Counted from the first letter of the stretch, positions 42,592 through 62,082 are shown. The stretch is DNA of 64,000 bases from Caldilineaceae bacterium (GCA_014879855.1 JACSRH010000261.1:1-64000); one strand, 5' to 3'. The notes: generated from the sequence alone by a model not told the origin. Made by a program: numbers and translations.

Positions 42592-44282
42592 CACAGGATA
42601 ACCGGCTCTTCGTAGACGCCCCATGCCTCGCGCAGGACATCCATCATTTCTTGCAGGGTGGCATACTCATTGACGGCAGCGAGAAGCGGCGCCATGAGGT
42701 TGGCATCTTCGCGGCGGGCCGCGTGCGCAAGGTCGAGCAGGCGCTGGCTCACGGCGCGATTGTCGCGTGTGCGCCGCACGCTGCGGAGCCGCTCAAGTTG
42801 CCGGTGATAACCTGCCTCATCGATGCGCAACAGCGGCACGGACTGCTGCGGCGCATCATTTGCAAAATCAGTCACGCCCACGATGACGCGGCGCCCGCTT
42901 TCCACCTCGCGCTGAAAACGCACCGCGGCTTCGGTAATCTCGCGTTGGAAAAATCCCTCCTCCAGCGCCGGCAGCACACCGCCGTGCTCCTCGATCTGGC
43001 GGAAGTAAGCGTATGCCTGACGCTCGACCTCGTCCGTCAGCGCCTCGACAAAAAAGGAGCCACCCAGCGGATCGACCGTATTGGTGACCCCGCTCTCGTG
43101 GGCGATGATCTGTTGCGTGCGCAGGGCGACGGTCACAGCCTCTTCGCTGGGCAGGGCGAGCGCCTCGTCGAGCGAGTTGGTGTGCAGGCTCTGCGTGCCG
43201 CCCAGCACCGCGGCCAGTGCCTGCAAGGCCACGCGCGCCACATTGTTGAGCGGCTGCTGCGCGGTGAGACTCACCCCGGCGGTCTGCGTGTGAAAGCGCA
43301 ACATCCACGACCGCGGCGTTTTGGCGCCAAAGGTTTCCTTCATCTCGCGCGCCCAGATGCGCCGGGCCGCGCGGTACTTGGCGATCTCCTCGAAAAAGTC
43401 ATTGTGGGCGTTGAAGAAAAAGGAGATGCGCGGCGCAAAGTCATCGACATCCAGCCCGCGCGCAATGGCCCAGCGCACATATTCGAAGCCGTCGGCCAGT
43501 GTGAAGGCCAATTCCTGCACAGCCGTCGAACCGGCCTCCCGAATATGATAGCCGGAGACTGAAATTGGATTCCACAGCGGCATCTGCCGCGCGGCAAACT
43601 CCACGGTGTCGGTCACCAGCCGCATCGACGGCCGCGGCGGAAAGATAAACTCCTTTTGCGCAATATATTCCTTGAGGATGTCATTCTGCAATGTGCCGCC
43701 CAGTTTTGCCCGGCTGACGCCCCGCTTTTCCGCGGCGGCAATATACATCGCCCAGACCATGGCGGCCGGGCTGTTGATGGTCATCGACGTGGTGATGCTC
43801 TCCAGCGGCAGCTCGTCCAGCAACACTTCCATGTCGGCCAGCGACGAGCAGGCGACGCCGCACAGCCCGAACTCACCCTCAGCTTCGGGTGCGTCCGTGT
43901 CATAGCCATACAGCGTGGGCATGTCAAAGGCGATCGATAGCCCGGTCTGTCCCTGCTGAAGAAGGTACCTGAAACGCTGGTTGGTCTCCTCCGCATCGCC
44001 AAATCCGGCGAACATGCGCATCGTCCACAGCCGGCCGCGCGGCCCGGTGGCGTGCACCCCGCGCGTGTAAGGATATTCGCCCGGCAGGCCGAGGTCGCGC
44101 GCGTAATCGGTGGTGGCGACGTCGCCATGCGTGTAGAGTCGCGCGATCGGCATGCCGGAAAGCGTGGTGAATTCCGGGTAGCGCTCGGGGTAGCGCTCCA
44201 ACGATTTGCGCAGCGCGCCTTCTTCCCATGCGCGCAGTTGCCCGGTCACTTCATCCAGCGACTTATTATTATAGAGTTGCAT
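42591..44282 (-). CDS. Acyl-CoA mutase large subunit, isobutyryl-CoA mutase type (methylmalonyl-CoA mutase family)
   Basis: This 563-residue TIM-barrel subunit belongs to the B12-dependent mutases and lacks the cobalamin-binding domain, which must be on another chain. In methylmalonyl-CoA mutase the reference residues are Tyr89 and Arg207. Here the equivalent positions are Phe91 (RMFAGFG) and Gln209 (KEYIAQKEF), as in isobutyryl-CoA mutase Icm[10 protein letters not shown], with His246, is conserved. I infer interconversion of isobutyryl-CoA and n-butyryl-CoA or a similar substrate. The C-terminal WGVYEEP also resembles IcmA. It is transcribed away from the carboxylase at 46526. Confidence 0.88.
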   Translation of the reverse strand: MQLYNNKSLDEVTGQLRAWEEGALRKSLERYPERYPEFTTLSGMPIARLYTHGDVATTDYARDLGLPGEYPYTRGVHATGPRGRLWTMRMFAGFGDAEETNQRFRYLLQQGQTGLSIAFDMPTLYGYDTDAPEAEGEFGLCGVACSSLADMEVLLDELPLESITTSMTINSPAAMVWAMYIAAAEKRGVSRAKLGGTLQNDILKEYIAQKEFIFPPRPSMRLVTDTVEFAARQMPLWNPISVSGYHIREAGSTAVQELAFTLADGFEYVRWAIARGLDVDDFAPRISFFFNAHNDFFEEIAKYRAARRIWAREMKETFGAKTPRSWMLRFHTQTAGVSLTAQQPLNNVARVALQALAAVLGGTQSLHTNSLDEALALPSEEAVTVALRTQQIIAHESGVTNTVDPLGGSFFVEALTDEVERQAYAYFRQIEEHGGVLPALEEGFFQREITEAAVRFQREVESGRRVIVGVTDFANDAPQQSVPLLRIDEAGYHRQLERLRSVRRTRDNRAVSQRLLDLAHAARREDANLMAPLLAAVNEYATLQEMMDVLREAWGVYEEPVIL

Positions 44283-44321
44283 GAAGCCTCCCCCCCTTTA
44301 TCTTTGCTGTACGACGTAGCG

Positions 44322-45284
44322 TTAAGACCCCGTTCTTGATAACGACCACAAATCATGCATAAGAAATGTCTGAAAGTCGCTAATTTGCTCGCGTAGTTGC
44401 AGGTTTGCTGTCATTTCCGGTCGTGGGTCAACGTAGTAAACTCCATCCAACCGATTCAGGGCCACCGTATAGCCCAGGAAATGGTTCGTTTTGAATGTCG
44501 AATTGATGCCGAAAATACTGTTCCCTCTTCTGGCGCGCTGCACATCGTGCAGAAAAATAGCAATTACAGGAATGTCTCGCTCAAGCAGCTTGGTTAACAG
44601 ATATTTGTCGAGAAATATCTTGTCGATGCGATCTTTGCTGGTAGTTTTAACGGAGCCGACAACTTCGGTTGGAGTGATGTAGGAAACTTCAGAGGCAATA
44701 ATCGCCTTGTTTCTGGAAAACACAAGGTCGAGCTCATAACTCATTCGATAGCCGGGGTTTCCAGGTATGGGAAGATTGATAGTGCGAGGCTCGCACGCTA
44801 ATCCAACTTCCTGGATGATCAACTTGATCAGCGATTCGAAGAGTTGGCCCACCCGTTTTCTTGATTGGTTTGGATTGTCAAAAGAGTCGCCGATACTCCC
44901 AATCGATTGTTGAATAGTGTAGACCACCTTATTAATCTCACCTGACTGGAAGTGCCGTTGTGCAGGGTCATGGTCTAAAACTGATCTTTGCTGCTTCCTG
45001 AGAATTGCTAAGATATCTGCAAATCTCTCAAATGCAATCCTGAATACGTCAGCACGTTCAAAGAATAAATTGGTGTTTAGCGGACGCGTGATTTTATAAC
45101 TGTGCTCTGCCGCATATTGATAAAAGATATAGTTTCGATGAGTGGGCGAGACGATCCTAGTGAGTTGCGTTTGCTCCATCAAATTCAGGAATGCATCACA
45201 AAGTGTGAAATAGTCATCTAATCGTGTGAACGCGGATCTATCCTGGACACTTGCTTGTAAATCGGATAAGGAATCAGGGTTCAT
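44322..45284 (-). CDS. Putative type II restriction endonuclease
   Basis: This is a 320-residue protein of no clearly named family. Its partner, a DNA methyltransferase, overlaps it by 4 bp. The centre looks like a PD-(D/E)xK core: helix GQLFESLIKLIIQEVG (about residues 146-161), YELDLVFS (183-190), ASEVSY (197-202), then VKTTSKDR (212-219), a pattern seen in several type II enzymes. The expected Glu before the Lys is Ser211 (S-V-K), so the catalytic acid must come from elsewhere, for example Asp186 and Glu199. Base composition is distinctly AT-rich, indicating transfer. Recognition sequence unknown. Confidence 0.7.
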   Translation of the reverse strand: MNPDSLSDLQASVQDRSAFTRLDDYFTLCDAFLNLMEQTQLTRIVSPTHRNYIFYQYAAEHSYKITRPLNTNLFFERADVFRIAFERFADILAILRKQQRSVLDHDPAQRHFQSGEINKVVYTIQQSIGSIGDSFDNPNQSRKRVGQLFESLIKLIIQEVGLACEPRTINLPIPGNPGYRMSYELDLVFSRNKAIIASEVSYITPTEVVGSVKTTSKDRIDKIFLDKYLLTKLLERDIPVIAIFLHDVQRARRGNSIFGINSTFKTNHFLGYTVALNRLDGVYYVDPRPEMTANLQLREQISDFQTFLMHDLWSLSRTGS

Positions 45285-46300
45285 CGAATCGATACCCTTC
45301 TCTTGGCGTTATCTAGATCATATTGAATCCATTTTTCAATCGCCCACTCTTCAACAAGTTCGATTCGTTGTGTAACCCATTGGCAATAATCAGGTGTAAC
45401 ATCGCACCCTTTCCATTGGCGACGAAGTTGTTCGGCAACCACCGCGGTTGTCCCTGATCCTAGAAAAGGGTCAATTATCAAATCGCCGATGTTTGAGGCT
45501 GCTAAGACAAGTTTCCTAATTAGTTCTTCTGGCTTTTGGGTTGGATGCGGAGTTTTTTCATGCATTCCGTTACAGGTAGTCGGAATCTCGATGACATCTC
45601 TTGGTTTTGCACCTTTGGGATGAGGTCGCCACAAAGTGTCTTTTGTGTCACGGCTTCTACCATATTGGCTGCTCTCGGCTTGCGGATGTTCAGGATATTT
45701 CAAAGTATGATTGCCATACGGTATGCGTACGTCATCAACATTAAATGTAAAATTGCGACTCTTGCGAAAGTGCAGAATGCTTTCATGTGAACGTCCCCAA
45801 TCGGAACCAAGATTAGCTTTGTTCTTGTAGTGCCAGACTAACCAGCGACATCCTGAAAAGTAGCGCGAAGCTGGCAGCTTGAGGTCTGCCAAAATTTCAG
45901 AGAAGCCACAAATGTAAAGACTACCAGTCGGTTTGAGTACTCTCGCTGCTTCTTGAATCCACTGCAAAGACCACGCGACATATTCCTCTTGAGACTCAAA
46001 TGTATCCCACTCTGCCTTCTTGATGTTGTAGGGGGGATCGGCAAAAACCAAATCAGCGGATTCACTCTCAAGCGTGCGCAACCAAACAGTTGCATCCCCA
46101 AGCCACAGTTCGCCGTTAGGGTGTGAATAGTACTGTTCTGGGTGTTTTGTATCGAATTGTGTTAAATCAATTTCTTGAGTTTTGCCTTTCAACATCAGTT
46201 GACCAAAAAAAGTAGGAATCTGTTTAGCGCGCACATAGTCGGTTACGGGTTCTTTCAGATCTGTTGGCTCTAATGGACCTTTATCTTTTTTGTGAGTCAT
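45281..46300 (-). CDS. Type II DNA methyltransferase (beta class, likely N6-adenine)
   Basis: This 339-residue protein has the catalytic motif DPPY at 88-91 (VFADPPYNI) ahead of the target recognition region. HPTQKP lies at 252-257 and the SAM motif DPFLGSGTTAVVAEQL at 277-292. This order is the beta class. DPPY favours N6-adenine over N4-cytosine (often SPPY), but this is not decisive. It is AT-rich like its restriction partner and absent from the surrounding GC-rich context. I chose ATG 46300 as the start; upstream in-frame codons add an unconserved 40 residues. It should protect the cell from the endonuclease at 44322-45284. Confidence 0.9.
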   Translation of the reverse strand: MTHKKDKGPLEPTDLKEPVTDYVRAKQIPTFFGQLMLKGKTQEIDLTQFDTKHPEQYYSHPNGELWLGDATVWLRTLESESADLVFADPPYNIKKAEWDTFESQEEYVAWSLQWIQEAARVLKPTGSLYICGFSEILADLKLPASRYFSGCRWLVWHYKNKANLGSDWGRSHESILHFRKSRNFTFNVDDVRIPYGNHTLKYPEHPQAESSQYGRSRDTKDTLWRPHPKGAKPRDVIEIPTTCNGMHEKTPHPTQKPEELIRKLVLAASNIGDLIIDPFLGSGTTAVVAEQLRRQWKGCDVTPDYCQWVTQRIELVEEWAIEKWIQYDLDNAKRRVSIR

Positions 46301-46525
46301 CTTTATCTTGTTCCTATGCTTCTGCATCTGAGTGAGAGTTCTGACTTGCTTGCAACTTGCATAAGCGATTGAATTTGAACTGTGTGTCTTCATTTTCCAT
46401 GAAATGGAGATTGTCGCCAAGCCTGGTCGCGACTGCGCACGCGTCGCCTTCTGTGTTTGACGCCGCGGCTTAGAGAATCCATACTACAACGTATCATCCG
46501 CTGTCGATCAGGGAGCATACACGCC

Positions 46526-48136
<1,611 letters not shown>

Positions 48137-48151
48137 TGCAAGATTGGTTGC

Positions 48152-49168
48152 GTGATTATCCAGTGGGGGTCATGGTTGGATTATCCTGACATCGGACAGA
48201 TTAGCGCCAGCCGCCGCCGGCTTGGCGATTTGGTGCGTGAGACGCCAGTCTGGCGTTGGCAAGGGCTGGATGTGAACGCCATCGTGGGCGAAGAAACGAC
48301 GGTCTTCCTCAAGCTGGAGCTTTTCCAGCACACCGGCTCCTTCAAACCGCGCGGTGCGCTCAGCGTGATGCTTGACCTTGCCCCGTCTGCGTTACAGCGT
48401 GGCGTCACCGCGGTCAGCGCGGGCAACCATGCAATTGCCGTGGCGTTTTCTGCCCGGTTGCTGGGCGCGACGGCAAAGGTGGTGATGCCGAAGACGGCCA
48501 ATCCTTTCCGCGTAGCGCGCTGCCGCGCCTTTGGCGCCGAGGTGGAGCTGGTCGATGATGTGGGGCTGGCTTTCTCACGCGTGCAGCAGATCCAAGCGGA
48601 GGAAGGGCGCGTCTTTGTGCATCCGTTCGAAGGGCCTTTGACCGCGCTGGGCACCGCCACGGTGGGGCTGGAGTTTGCCACGCAAGCGCCAGATCTCGAT
48701 GCCGTGCTCATTCCCATCGGCGGTGGCGGGTTGTGTGCGGGCATGGCCTGTGCGTTCAAACAAATGCAGCCCGCGTGCCAGGTGTTCGGCGTCGAGCCTG
48801 CCGGCGCCGACACGATGCATCGCAGTTTTCAGGCCGGCTCTCCTCAGGCCATCGACCGGGTGCGCACCATTGCCGACAGCCTGGGCGCTCCTTACGCCTT
48901 GCCCTACAGCTTCGAGATGTGTCGCACCTTTGTCGATGAACTGGTGCTGATCGACGATCTCGCCATGCAACAGGCCATGGGGCTGCTGTACAATAGCATG
49001 AAACTTGCGGTTGAACCGGCTGGCGCGGCCGCGACCGCGGCGTTATGCGGCCCGTTGCGCGCACGGCTGCGCGGCAAACGGGTCGGCGTTATCGTCTGTG
49101 GCGCTAATATCGATCTTGCCACCTTTTCTGCTCAGGCGGAAGTGGAAAGGGATGCGCCCTGTGCGTGA
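48152..49168 (+). CDS. Threonine/serine dehydratase-like PLP enzyme
   Basis: This protein of up to 338 residues is a fold-type II PLP enzyme. The PLP lysine lies in GSFKPRGALSVM (near residue 65). SAGNHAIAVAFSA (about 92-104), PIGGGGLCAGMA (about 190-201) and AGAAATAAL complete the family pattern. It deaminates threonine or serine to a 2-oxoacid; other family members act on related amino acids. There is no ACT regulatory domain, so it is a catabolic-type enzyme. Start is GTG 48152, or TTG 48176, which has GGGGG at closer spacing. It follows the carboxylase by 15 bp, suggesting one operon. Confidence 0.85.
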   Translation: MIIQWGSWLDYPDIGQISASRRRLGDLVRETPVWRWQGLDVNAIVGEETTVFLKLELFQHTGSFKPRGALSVMLDLAPSALQRGVTAVSAGNHAIAVAFSARLLGATAKVVMPKTANPFRVARCRAFGAEVELVDDVGLAFSRVQQIQAEEGRVFVHPFEGPLTALGTATVGLEFATQAPDLDAVLIPIGGGGLCAGMACAFKQMQPACQVFGVEPAGADTMHRSFQAGSPQAIDRVRTIADSLGAPYALPYSFEMCRTFVDELVLIDDLAMQQAMGLLYNSMKLAVEPAGAAATAALCGPLRARLRGKRVGVIVCGANIDLATFSAQAEVERDAPCA

Positions 49169-49231
49169 GCATCGGATTTCGCGAGTGATAGATCGCGCAT
49201 GACTCATTGCATATTACCTGCAACATAACCT

Positions 49232-49939
49232 ATGCGACACAACACAGTCAACCAGGTTTCTCGAGTATTTCTTATCCTCTTGTTAGTGACAATGGCGGCG
49301 ATGGCGCTCATCATCGCTCAGGCGATGGGTTTTGGGCTGCCTGACGCCAGCGGGATGAAACCACAACGCCTCGTCGGCGCCGCGTGGAATCGCCAAGTCG
49401 CCCTCATCAGCGGCCACGCCGGCAACGATTCGGGCGCGGTCTGCGAGGACGCCGACGGCGCGGTGCTGGTGACCGAGGCGGCGATCAACGCCAACATCGC
49501 CGACCTGGTCGCAGCACGCTTACGCCATGCCGGCGCCGACGTTGTCATTCTGGACGAATATGACGCGCGGCTGCAAGGGCTGCACGCGGCGGTGCTCGTC
49601 AGCCTGCACGCCGATAGCTGCATCGATGCTTCGGGTTACAAGGCGGCCGTCCATGCTTATTCCCTGATTCCGGCTACCAGCGACCGGCTGTTGGCCTGTA
49701 TCGACCAGACCTATCCAGCCGCCACCGGCCTGCCGCATCATCCCAACACTGTCACCCACAACATGACCGAATATCACGCCTTCAAGCGCATCGACCCGCA
49801 GACGCCGGCCGCCATTGTGGAACTCGGCTTTCTGGGCGGGGACCGCGCCCTGCTTGTTGATCAGCCCGAACTCGCGGCCAAGGGCGTGGCCGACGGCATC
49901 TTGTGCTTTCTGGAAGGCGAAAAGGAAAGAGCGCCATGA
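49232..49939 (+). CDS. N-acetylmuramoyl-L-alanine amidase (Amidase_3 type)
   Basis: This 235-residue protein has an N-terminal signal anchor (FLILLLVTMAAMALIIAQ, about residues 12-29) and an amidase-3 domain: ISGHAGNDSGA (59-69) with the first zinc His, VTEAAINANIA with Glu (80-90), VSLHADSC with the second His (about 123-130), and AIVELGFLGG with the catalytic Glu (near 193). It cleaves the amide between N-acetylmuramic acid and L-Ala in peptidoglycan. The stop overlaps the next ATG by 4 bp, so it is coupled to the acetyltransferase. Confidence 0.85.
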   Translation: MRHNTVNQVSRVFLILLLVTMAAMALIIAQAMGFGLPDASGMKPQRLVGAAWNRQVALISGHAGNDSGAVCEDADGAVLVTEAAINANIADLVAARLRHAGADVVILDEYDARLQGLHAAVLVSLHADSCIDASGYKAAVHAYSLIPATSDRLLACIDQTYPAATGLPHHPNTVTHNMTEYHAFKRIDPQTPAAIVELGFLGGDRALLVDQPELAAKGVADGILCFLEGEKERAP

Positions 49940-50913
49940 GTCATGCCATTGAAGCTGCTATCGTTGCCCTCGATCCAGCCACAACCGCGTTGGCGCCTGT
50001 TCTCACAGGATTTACTGACCTGTGGAACGAAGCCCTGGGACCGACAATGCCCATCTCATCTCCTTTTGTTCAGTACAATCTGCAACCGTCAACCGGTGTG
50101 GTGCGACGCCTCTTTGTGGCGGAAGCGGACGGGCGCATGGTCGGCGCGGCGCTGGCAACCGCGCTCCACGGCGAGCCGCTGGTCACGGAGCATGGCGAGG
50201 GCTGGGTGGACGCGCTGGTAGTCGCACCGGCTGTGCAGCGACGGGGATTGGGGCGGCGGCTGCTTGATGAGGCTGAACGCTGGCTTGCAGCGCAAGACTG
50301 CCGCTCCGTCCAGATTGGCGGTGGGCTGCGCCCATTCGCGCCAGGTGCGCCGCAAGCCAGCGGTGTGGCCGATTTTTTCACGTGCAGTGGATACACGGCG
50401 TTTGAGGTGGTCTGGGATATGGCGGCGAACCTGGCCGCTTACACGCCGCCGGCGCTGCGCGAGGCGCCCTGCACGGTGGCCCCGGCAACCGCGCGCCACG
50501 CGGACGATCTGCTCGCCTTTCTGCGACGCGAGTTTCCCGGTCGCTGGCGCTACGAAGCGGAGATGTTGCTGGCCGGCAACGGGCGTCTCGCCGACTTCAT
50601 GCTGTTGTGGACCGCGCGCGGCGTCGATGGCTGTTGCCTGCTGACATTTCCCGACTCGCACCATCCGATCGAACGCTTCTATCCTTACCAACTGCCAAAG
50701 CCGTGGGGGCAGCTTGGCTCGATCGGCGTCAGCGCCGATTGTCGCGGGCAGGGCTTTGGCGCGGCGCTGCTGGACGCTGGCCTGCGCCGGCTGCACAACA
50801 ATGGCATCAACGGCTGCGTGATCGACTGGACCACCCTGGTCGATTTCTATGGCAAATTTGGCTTCGAGCGTTATCGAGCGTACGTCATGTTGGGGCGCAC
50901 GCTGCCTACATAG
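49936..50913 (+). CDS. GNAT family N-acetyltransferase, tandem-domain
   Basis: This 325-residue protein carries two GNAT domains. The first has VDALVVAPAVQRRGLGRRLLDEAERWL (about residues 92-118) and the second GSIGVSADCRGQGFGAALLDAGL (about 262-284). Both have the acetyl-CoA pyrophosphate loop pattern R/QxxGxG/A. No substrate is evident. ATG 49936 follows AAAGGAAAG, and the ATGA overlap links it with the amidase. Confidence 0.85.
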   Translation: MSHAIEAAIVALDPATTALAPVLTGFTDLWNEALGPTMPISSPFVQYNLQPSTGVVRRLFVAEADGRMVGAALATALHGEPLVTEHGEGWVDALVVAPAVQRRGLGRRLLDEAERWLAAQDCRSVQIGGGLRPFAPGAPQASGVADFFTCSGYTAFEVVWDMAANLAAYTPPALREAPCTVAPATARHADDLLAFLRREFPGRWRYEAEMLLAGNGRLADFMLLWTARGVDGCCLLTFPDSHHPIERFYPYQLPKPWGQLGSIGVSADCRGQGFGAALLDAGLRRLHNNGINGCVIDWTTLVDFYGKFGFERYRAYVMLGRTLPT

Positions 50914-50972
50914 TCTGGCAATCGCACGCCGGAATTTGATGCAAGAGCAATGACGATTGAGGATGGGTCAAC

Positions 50973-53096
50973 ATGGCTGTAGACGGCAAACATAGCAGCG
51001 ATCCAGTACGCGGCATGAGCTTTCCCATTGGCGCCACCATCCTGCCCGATGGGGTGAATTTCTCGGTGTATTCACGCCATGCCACCGCGCTGGAGCTTCT
51101 GCTGTTTGATCATGTGGACGCGGCCGCGCCTGCACACATCATCCATTTCGACCCTCAGTACAATCGCACCTTCTCTTACTGGCACCTATTTGTCCCTGGC
51201 ATCCGCGCCGGGCAGATTTACGGCTTGCGCGCTCACGGCCCTTATGAACCGCTGCTCGGCATGCGGTTTGACCCCGCTAAGGTGTTGCTTGACCCATATG
51301 GCCGCGGCGTCGCTGTGCCGAAAAAGTATAGCCGCAAAGCCGCTTGTATGCCCGGCGATAACACACTGCAAGCCATGAAAAGCGTAATCGTTGATGTCAG
51401 CCGTTACGACTGGGAAGATGATGCACCCCTTCGCCGGTCGTTTGACGACACGATCATCTACGAAATGCATGTGCGTGGGTTCACCCGCAATCCTAATTCG
51501 GGTGTGGCGTCGCAAAAACGCGGCACCTATGCCGGCTTGATCGAAAAGATTCCATACCTTCAATCGCTCGGCATCACGGCCGTTGAACTGCTGCCCATCT
51601 TTCAATTTGACCCGCAGGACGCGCCAGAGGGTCACGTCAATTACTGGGGTTACAGCCCGGTCTCATTTTTTGCGCCGCACGTTCAATACAGCATGAGTGG
51701 CGACCCCGTAGCCGCGGTGGACGAATTCCGCGACATGGTCAAGGCGTTGCATCGCGCCGACATCGAGGTGATCCTGGATGTCGTTTACAATCACACGGCT
51801 GAAGATGACGAAAAAGGGCCAACCTATTCTTTCCGCGGGCTTGAAAACGAAGCGTATTATATTTTGGATCGCGACCGCGCACACTATGCCAATTACAGCG
51901 GCACCGGCAACACCCTCAACAGCAACCACGCCATGGTGCGCCGGCTGATCCTCGACAGTCTTCACTTTTGGGTCGAGAAAATGCACGTCGATGGCTTTCG
52001 CTTTGATCTGGCCGCCATTCTCTCGCGCGACGAGCATGGCGCGCCGTTGGCTAACCCGCCGATCTTGTGGGACATCGAGACTGATCCGGTGCTGGCCGGC
52101 GTCAAACTGATCGCCGAAGCCTGGGATGCGGCCGGATTGTATCAGGTCGGCAGCTTTCTCGGCGACCATTGGAAGGAGTGGAACGGCCGCTTTCGCGACG
52201 ACATCCGTGCGTTTGTCAAGAGCGATCCAGGCATGGTCGAAGAGGTGGCGTCGCGCTTTTTTGCCAGCCCCGATCTCTACGGCGCCGAAAATCTCGGCCC
52301 CGAACAGAGCATCAATTTCGTCACCTGTCACGATGGCTTCACGCTAAACGACTTGGTTTCTTATAATCAGAAACACAACTGGGAGAACGGTGAAGAAAAT
52401 CGTGATGGCTCTAACGACAACCTTAGCTGGAATTGCGGGGTCGAAGGGCCGACCGAAGATCGAGAGATCGAGCAGTTGCGACAGCGGCAGATCAAGAACT
52501 TTTTCGCCATCACCCTGTTATCGCTTGGCGTCCCGATGCTGCTGATGGGCGATGAAGTGCGCCGCACACAGCACGGCAACAATAACGGCTACTGCCAGGA
52601 CAATGAGATCGCTTGGTTTGATTGGGCGCTCTGTGATCGTTACGCGGATATGCATAAATTCGTAAGAAAATTGGTGAAATTCCGCAGAGAATTGAGCATA
52701 TTCCACGATGGGCATGGGCTTAGCCTGACCGAGCTGCTCCATTTTGCGCGCATCGAGTGGCATGGCGTTGAACTCTTTAATCCTGACAAGAGCAACGATT
52801 CGCGCAGTTTGGCGCTCACCTTCCGCGGGGCAAGCGAGGCGTTTCATGTCATGGCGAATTTCTACTGGGAGCCACTGGACTTTGCCCTGCCGCCGCCGCC
52901 GCGACGCAGCCCGACAGGTTGGCGGCGGGTGCTCGACACGGGGTTATCGTCGCCCGAAGATTTCTGTTTACTTGTCGATGCTCCGCCCGTATCCGGTGAA
53001 CGCTATCAGGTTGGCCCGCGCACAGTCGTGCTGTTGGCAACAGAGATGCAGACGTTGCCCCCGCAGCCTATCCCCATGCTGCCAGGCTCGCGATGA
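50973..53096 (+). CDS. glgX: Glycogen debranching enzyme GlgX (isoamylase type)
   Basis: This 707-residue GH13 enzyme hydrolyses alpha-1,6 branches of phosphorylase limit dextrins. The N-terminal CBM48-like domain (about residues 14-130) precedes the barrel. Catalytic positions are the Asp in HVDGFRFDLAAIL (near 344), the Glu in LIAEAWDAAG (near 380) and the Asp in FVTCHDGFTLNDL (near 454). VVYNHTAEDDEKGP is another shared motif. Length matches GlgX and isoamylase. No other glycogen gene is in the window. A strong bidirectional terminator follows 9 bp later. Confidence 0.93.
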   Translation: MAVDGKHSSDPVRGMSFPIGATILPDGVNFSVYSRHATALELLLFDHVDAAAPAHIIHFDPQYNRTFSYWHLFVPGIRAGQIYGLRAHGPYEPLLGMRFDPAKVLLDPYGRGVAVPKKYSRKAACMPGDNTLQAMKSVIVDVSRYDWEDDAPLRRSFDDTIIYEMHVRGFTRNPNSGVASQKRGTYAGLIEKIPYLQSLGITAVELLPIFQFDPQDAPEGHVNYWGYSPVSFFAPHVQYSMSGDPVAAVDEFRDMVKALHRADIEVILDVVYNHTAEDDEKGPTYSFRGLENEAYYILDRDRAHYANYSGTGNTLNSNHAMVRRLILDSLHFWVEKMHVDGFRFDLAAILSRDEHGAPLANPPILWDIETDPVLAGVKLIAEAWDAAGLYQVGSFLGDHWKEWNGRFRDDIRAFVKSDPGMVEEVASRFFASPDLYGAENLGPEQSINFVTCHDGFTLNDLVSYNQKHNWENGEENRDGSNDNLSWNCGVEGPTEDREIEQLRQRQIKNFFAITLLSLGVPMLLMGDEVRRTQHGNNNGYCQDNEIAWFDWALCDRYADMHKFVRKLVKFRRELSIFHDGHGLSLTELLHFARIEWHGVELFNPDKSNDSRSLALTFRGASEAFHVMANFYWEPLDFALPPPPRRSPTGWRRVLDTGLSSPEDFCLLVDAPPVSGERYQVGPRTVVLLATEMQTLPPQPIPMLPGSR

Positions 53097-53105
53097 GCCA
53101 CGCGC

Positions 53106-53161
53106 AGAGGGCGCAGCGCCGCAACGGGTGCAATCCCTGTAGTTGCGGCGCTGCGCCCTCT
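53106..53161. terminator. Bidirectional hairpin terminator between glgX and rpoC
   Basis: A perfect 20-bp GC-rich stem, 53106-53125 with 53142-53161 (arms beginning AGAGGGCGCAGCG and GTTGCGGCGCTGC), closes a 16-base loop. It lies between convergent glgX (plus) and rpoC (minus). No long T-run follows on either strand, but stem strength and location support a terminator. Confidence 0.75.
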
Positions 53162-53198
53162 TGATCAGGCGCGCGGTATGGCGTCGTCCAGGTTCAGA

Positions 53199-57827
<4,629 letters not shown>

Positions 57828-57837
57828 AAGTTATCTC

Positions 57838-61767
<3,930 letters not shown>

Positions 61768-61816
61768 GTAATCCAGCTCCTTGATTGGCCTAAAAATGGC
61801 AATAAGACACCCGAGC

Positions 61817-61860
61817 AGAAAGTGCTCAGCTTCCGCATCGCTGCGAGCTGTCGACTTTCT
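61817..61860 (-). promoter_or_regulatory. Structured leader hairpin upstream of rpoB
   Basis: On the minus strand AGAAAGT pairs with ACTTTCT, CAGCT with AGCTG and CGCA with TGCG, nested around a GCGA tetraloop of the GNRA type, with a symmetric 3-by-3 internal loop and a 2-base bulge. It lies about 50 bases ahead of the rpoB start codon. This suggests a folded leader RNA that may affect translation or elongation into rpoB; function is unknown. Confidence 0.55.
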
Positions 61861-62053
61861 ACATCTCGGTGCCTTTAACTTGACACAACTGTTTCAGACG
61901 TATATCGGTTGTACAAAATAAAAAATCAGGTGATAAATGGAGCGGAGACCCAGAATACTTTCTTCCCAGCCCATTATCCACCTGAACTCCTGCCTGCAAA
62001 ATTTAACAATCCCGACAATCCGACCGACATCATGTCGAATGTCGTAACCGTGA

Positions 62054-62082
62054 AGATTACTGGATCGAGCGCAAACTGTCAA
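62054..62082 (-). promoter_or_regulatory. Likely rpoBC promoter
   Basis: The minus strand reads TTGACA (62082-62077), a 17-bp spacer and TAATCT (62059-62054). The -35 is perfect, the -10 is weak. It would give a leader of about 280 bases before rpoB, containing the GNRA-capped hairpin. Confidence 0.5.

Noticed and set aside
42591..44282. Naming the mutase as methylmalonyl-CoA mutase
   Set aside because: The residues equivalent to Tyr89 and Arg207 are Phe and Gln, as in isobutyryl-CoA mutase, so the general name would mislead.
61879..61906. Plus-strand TTGACA followed by TATATC as a promoter toward mraZ
   Set aside because: Spacing is only about 15 bp and the -10 is poor; the TAGACA-17-TATAAT site nearer mraZ is far better.
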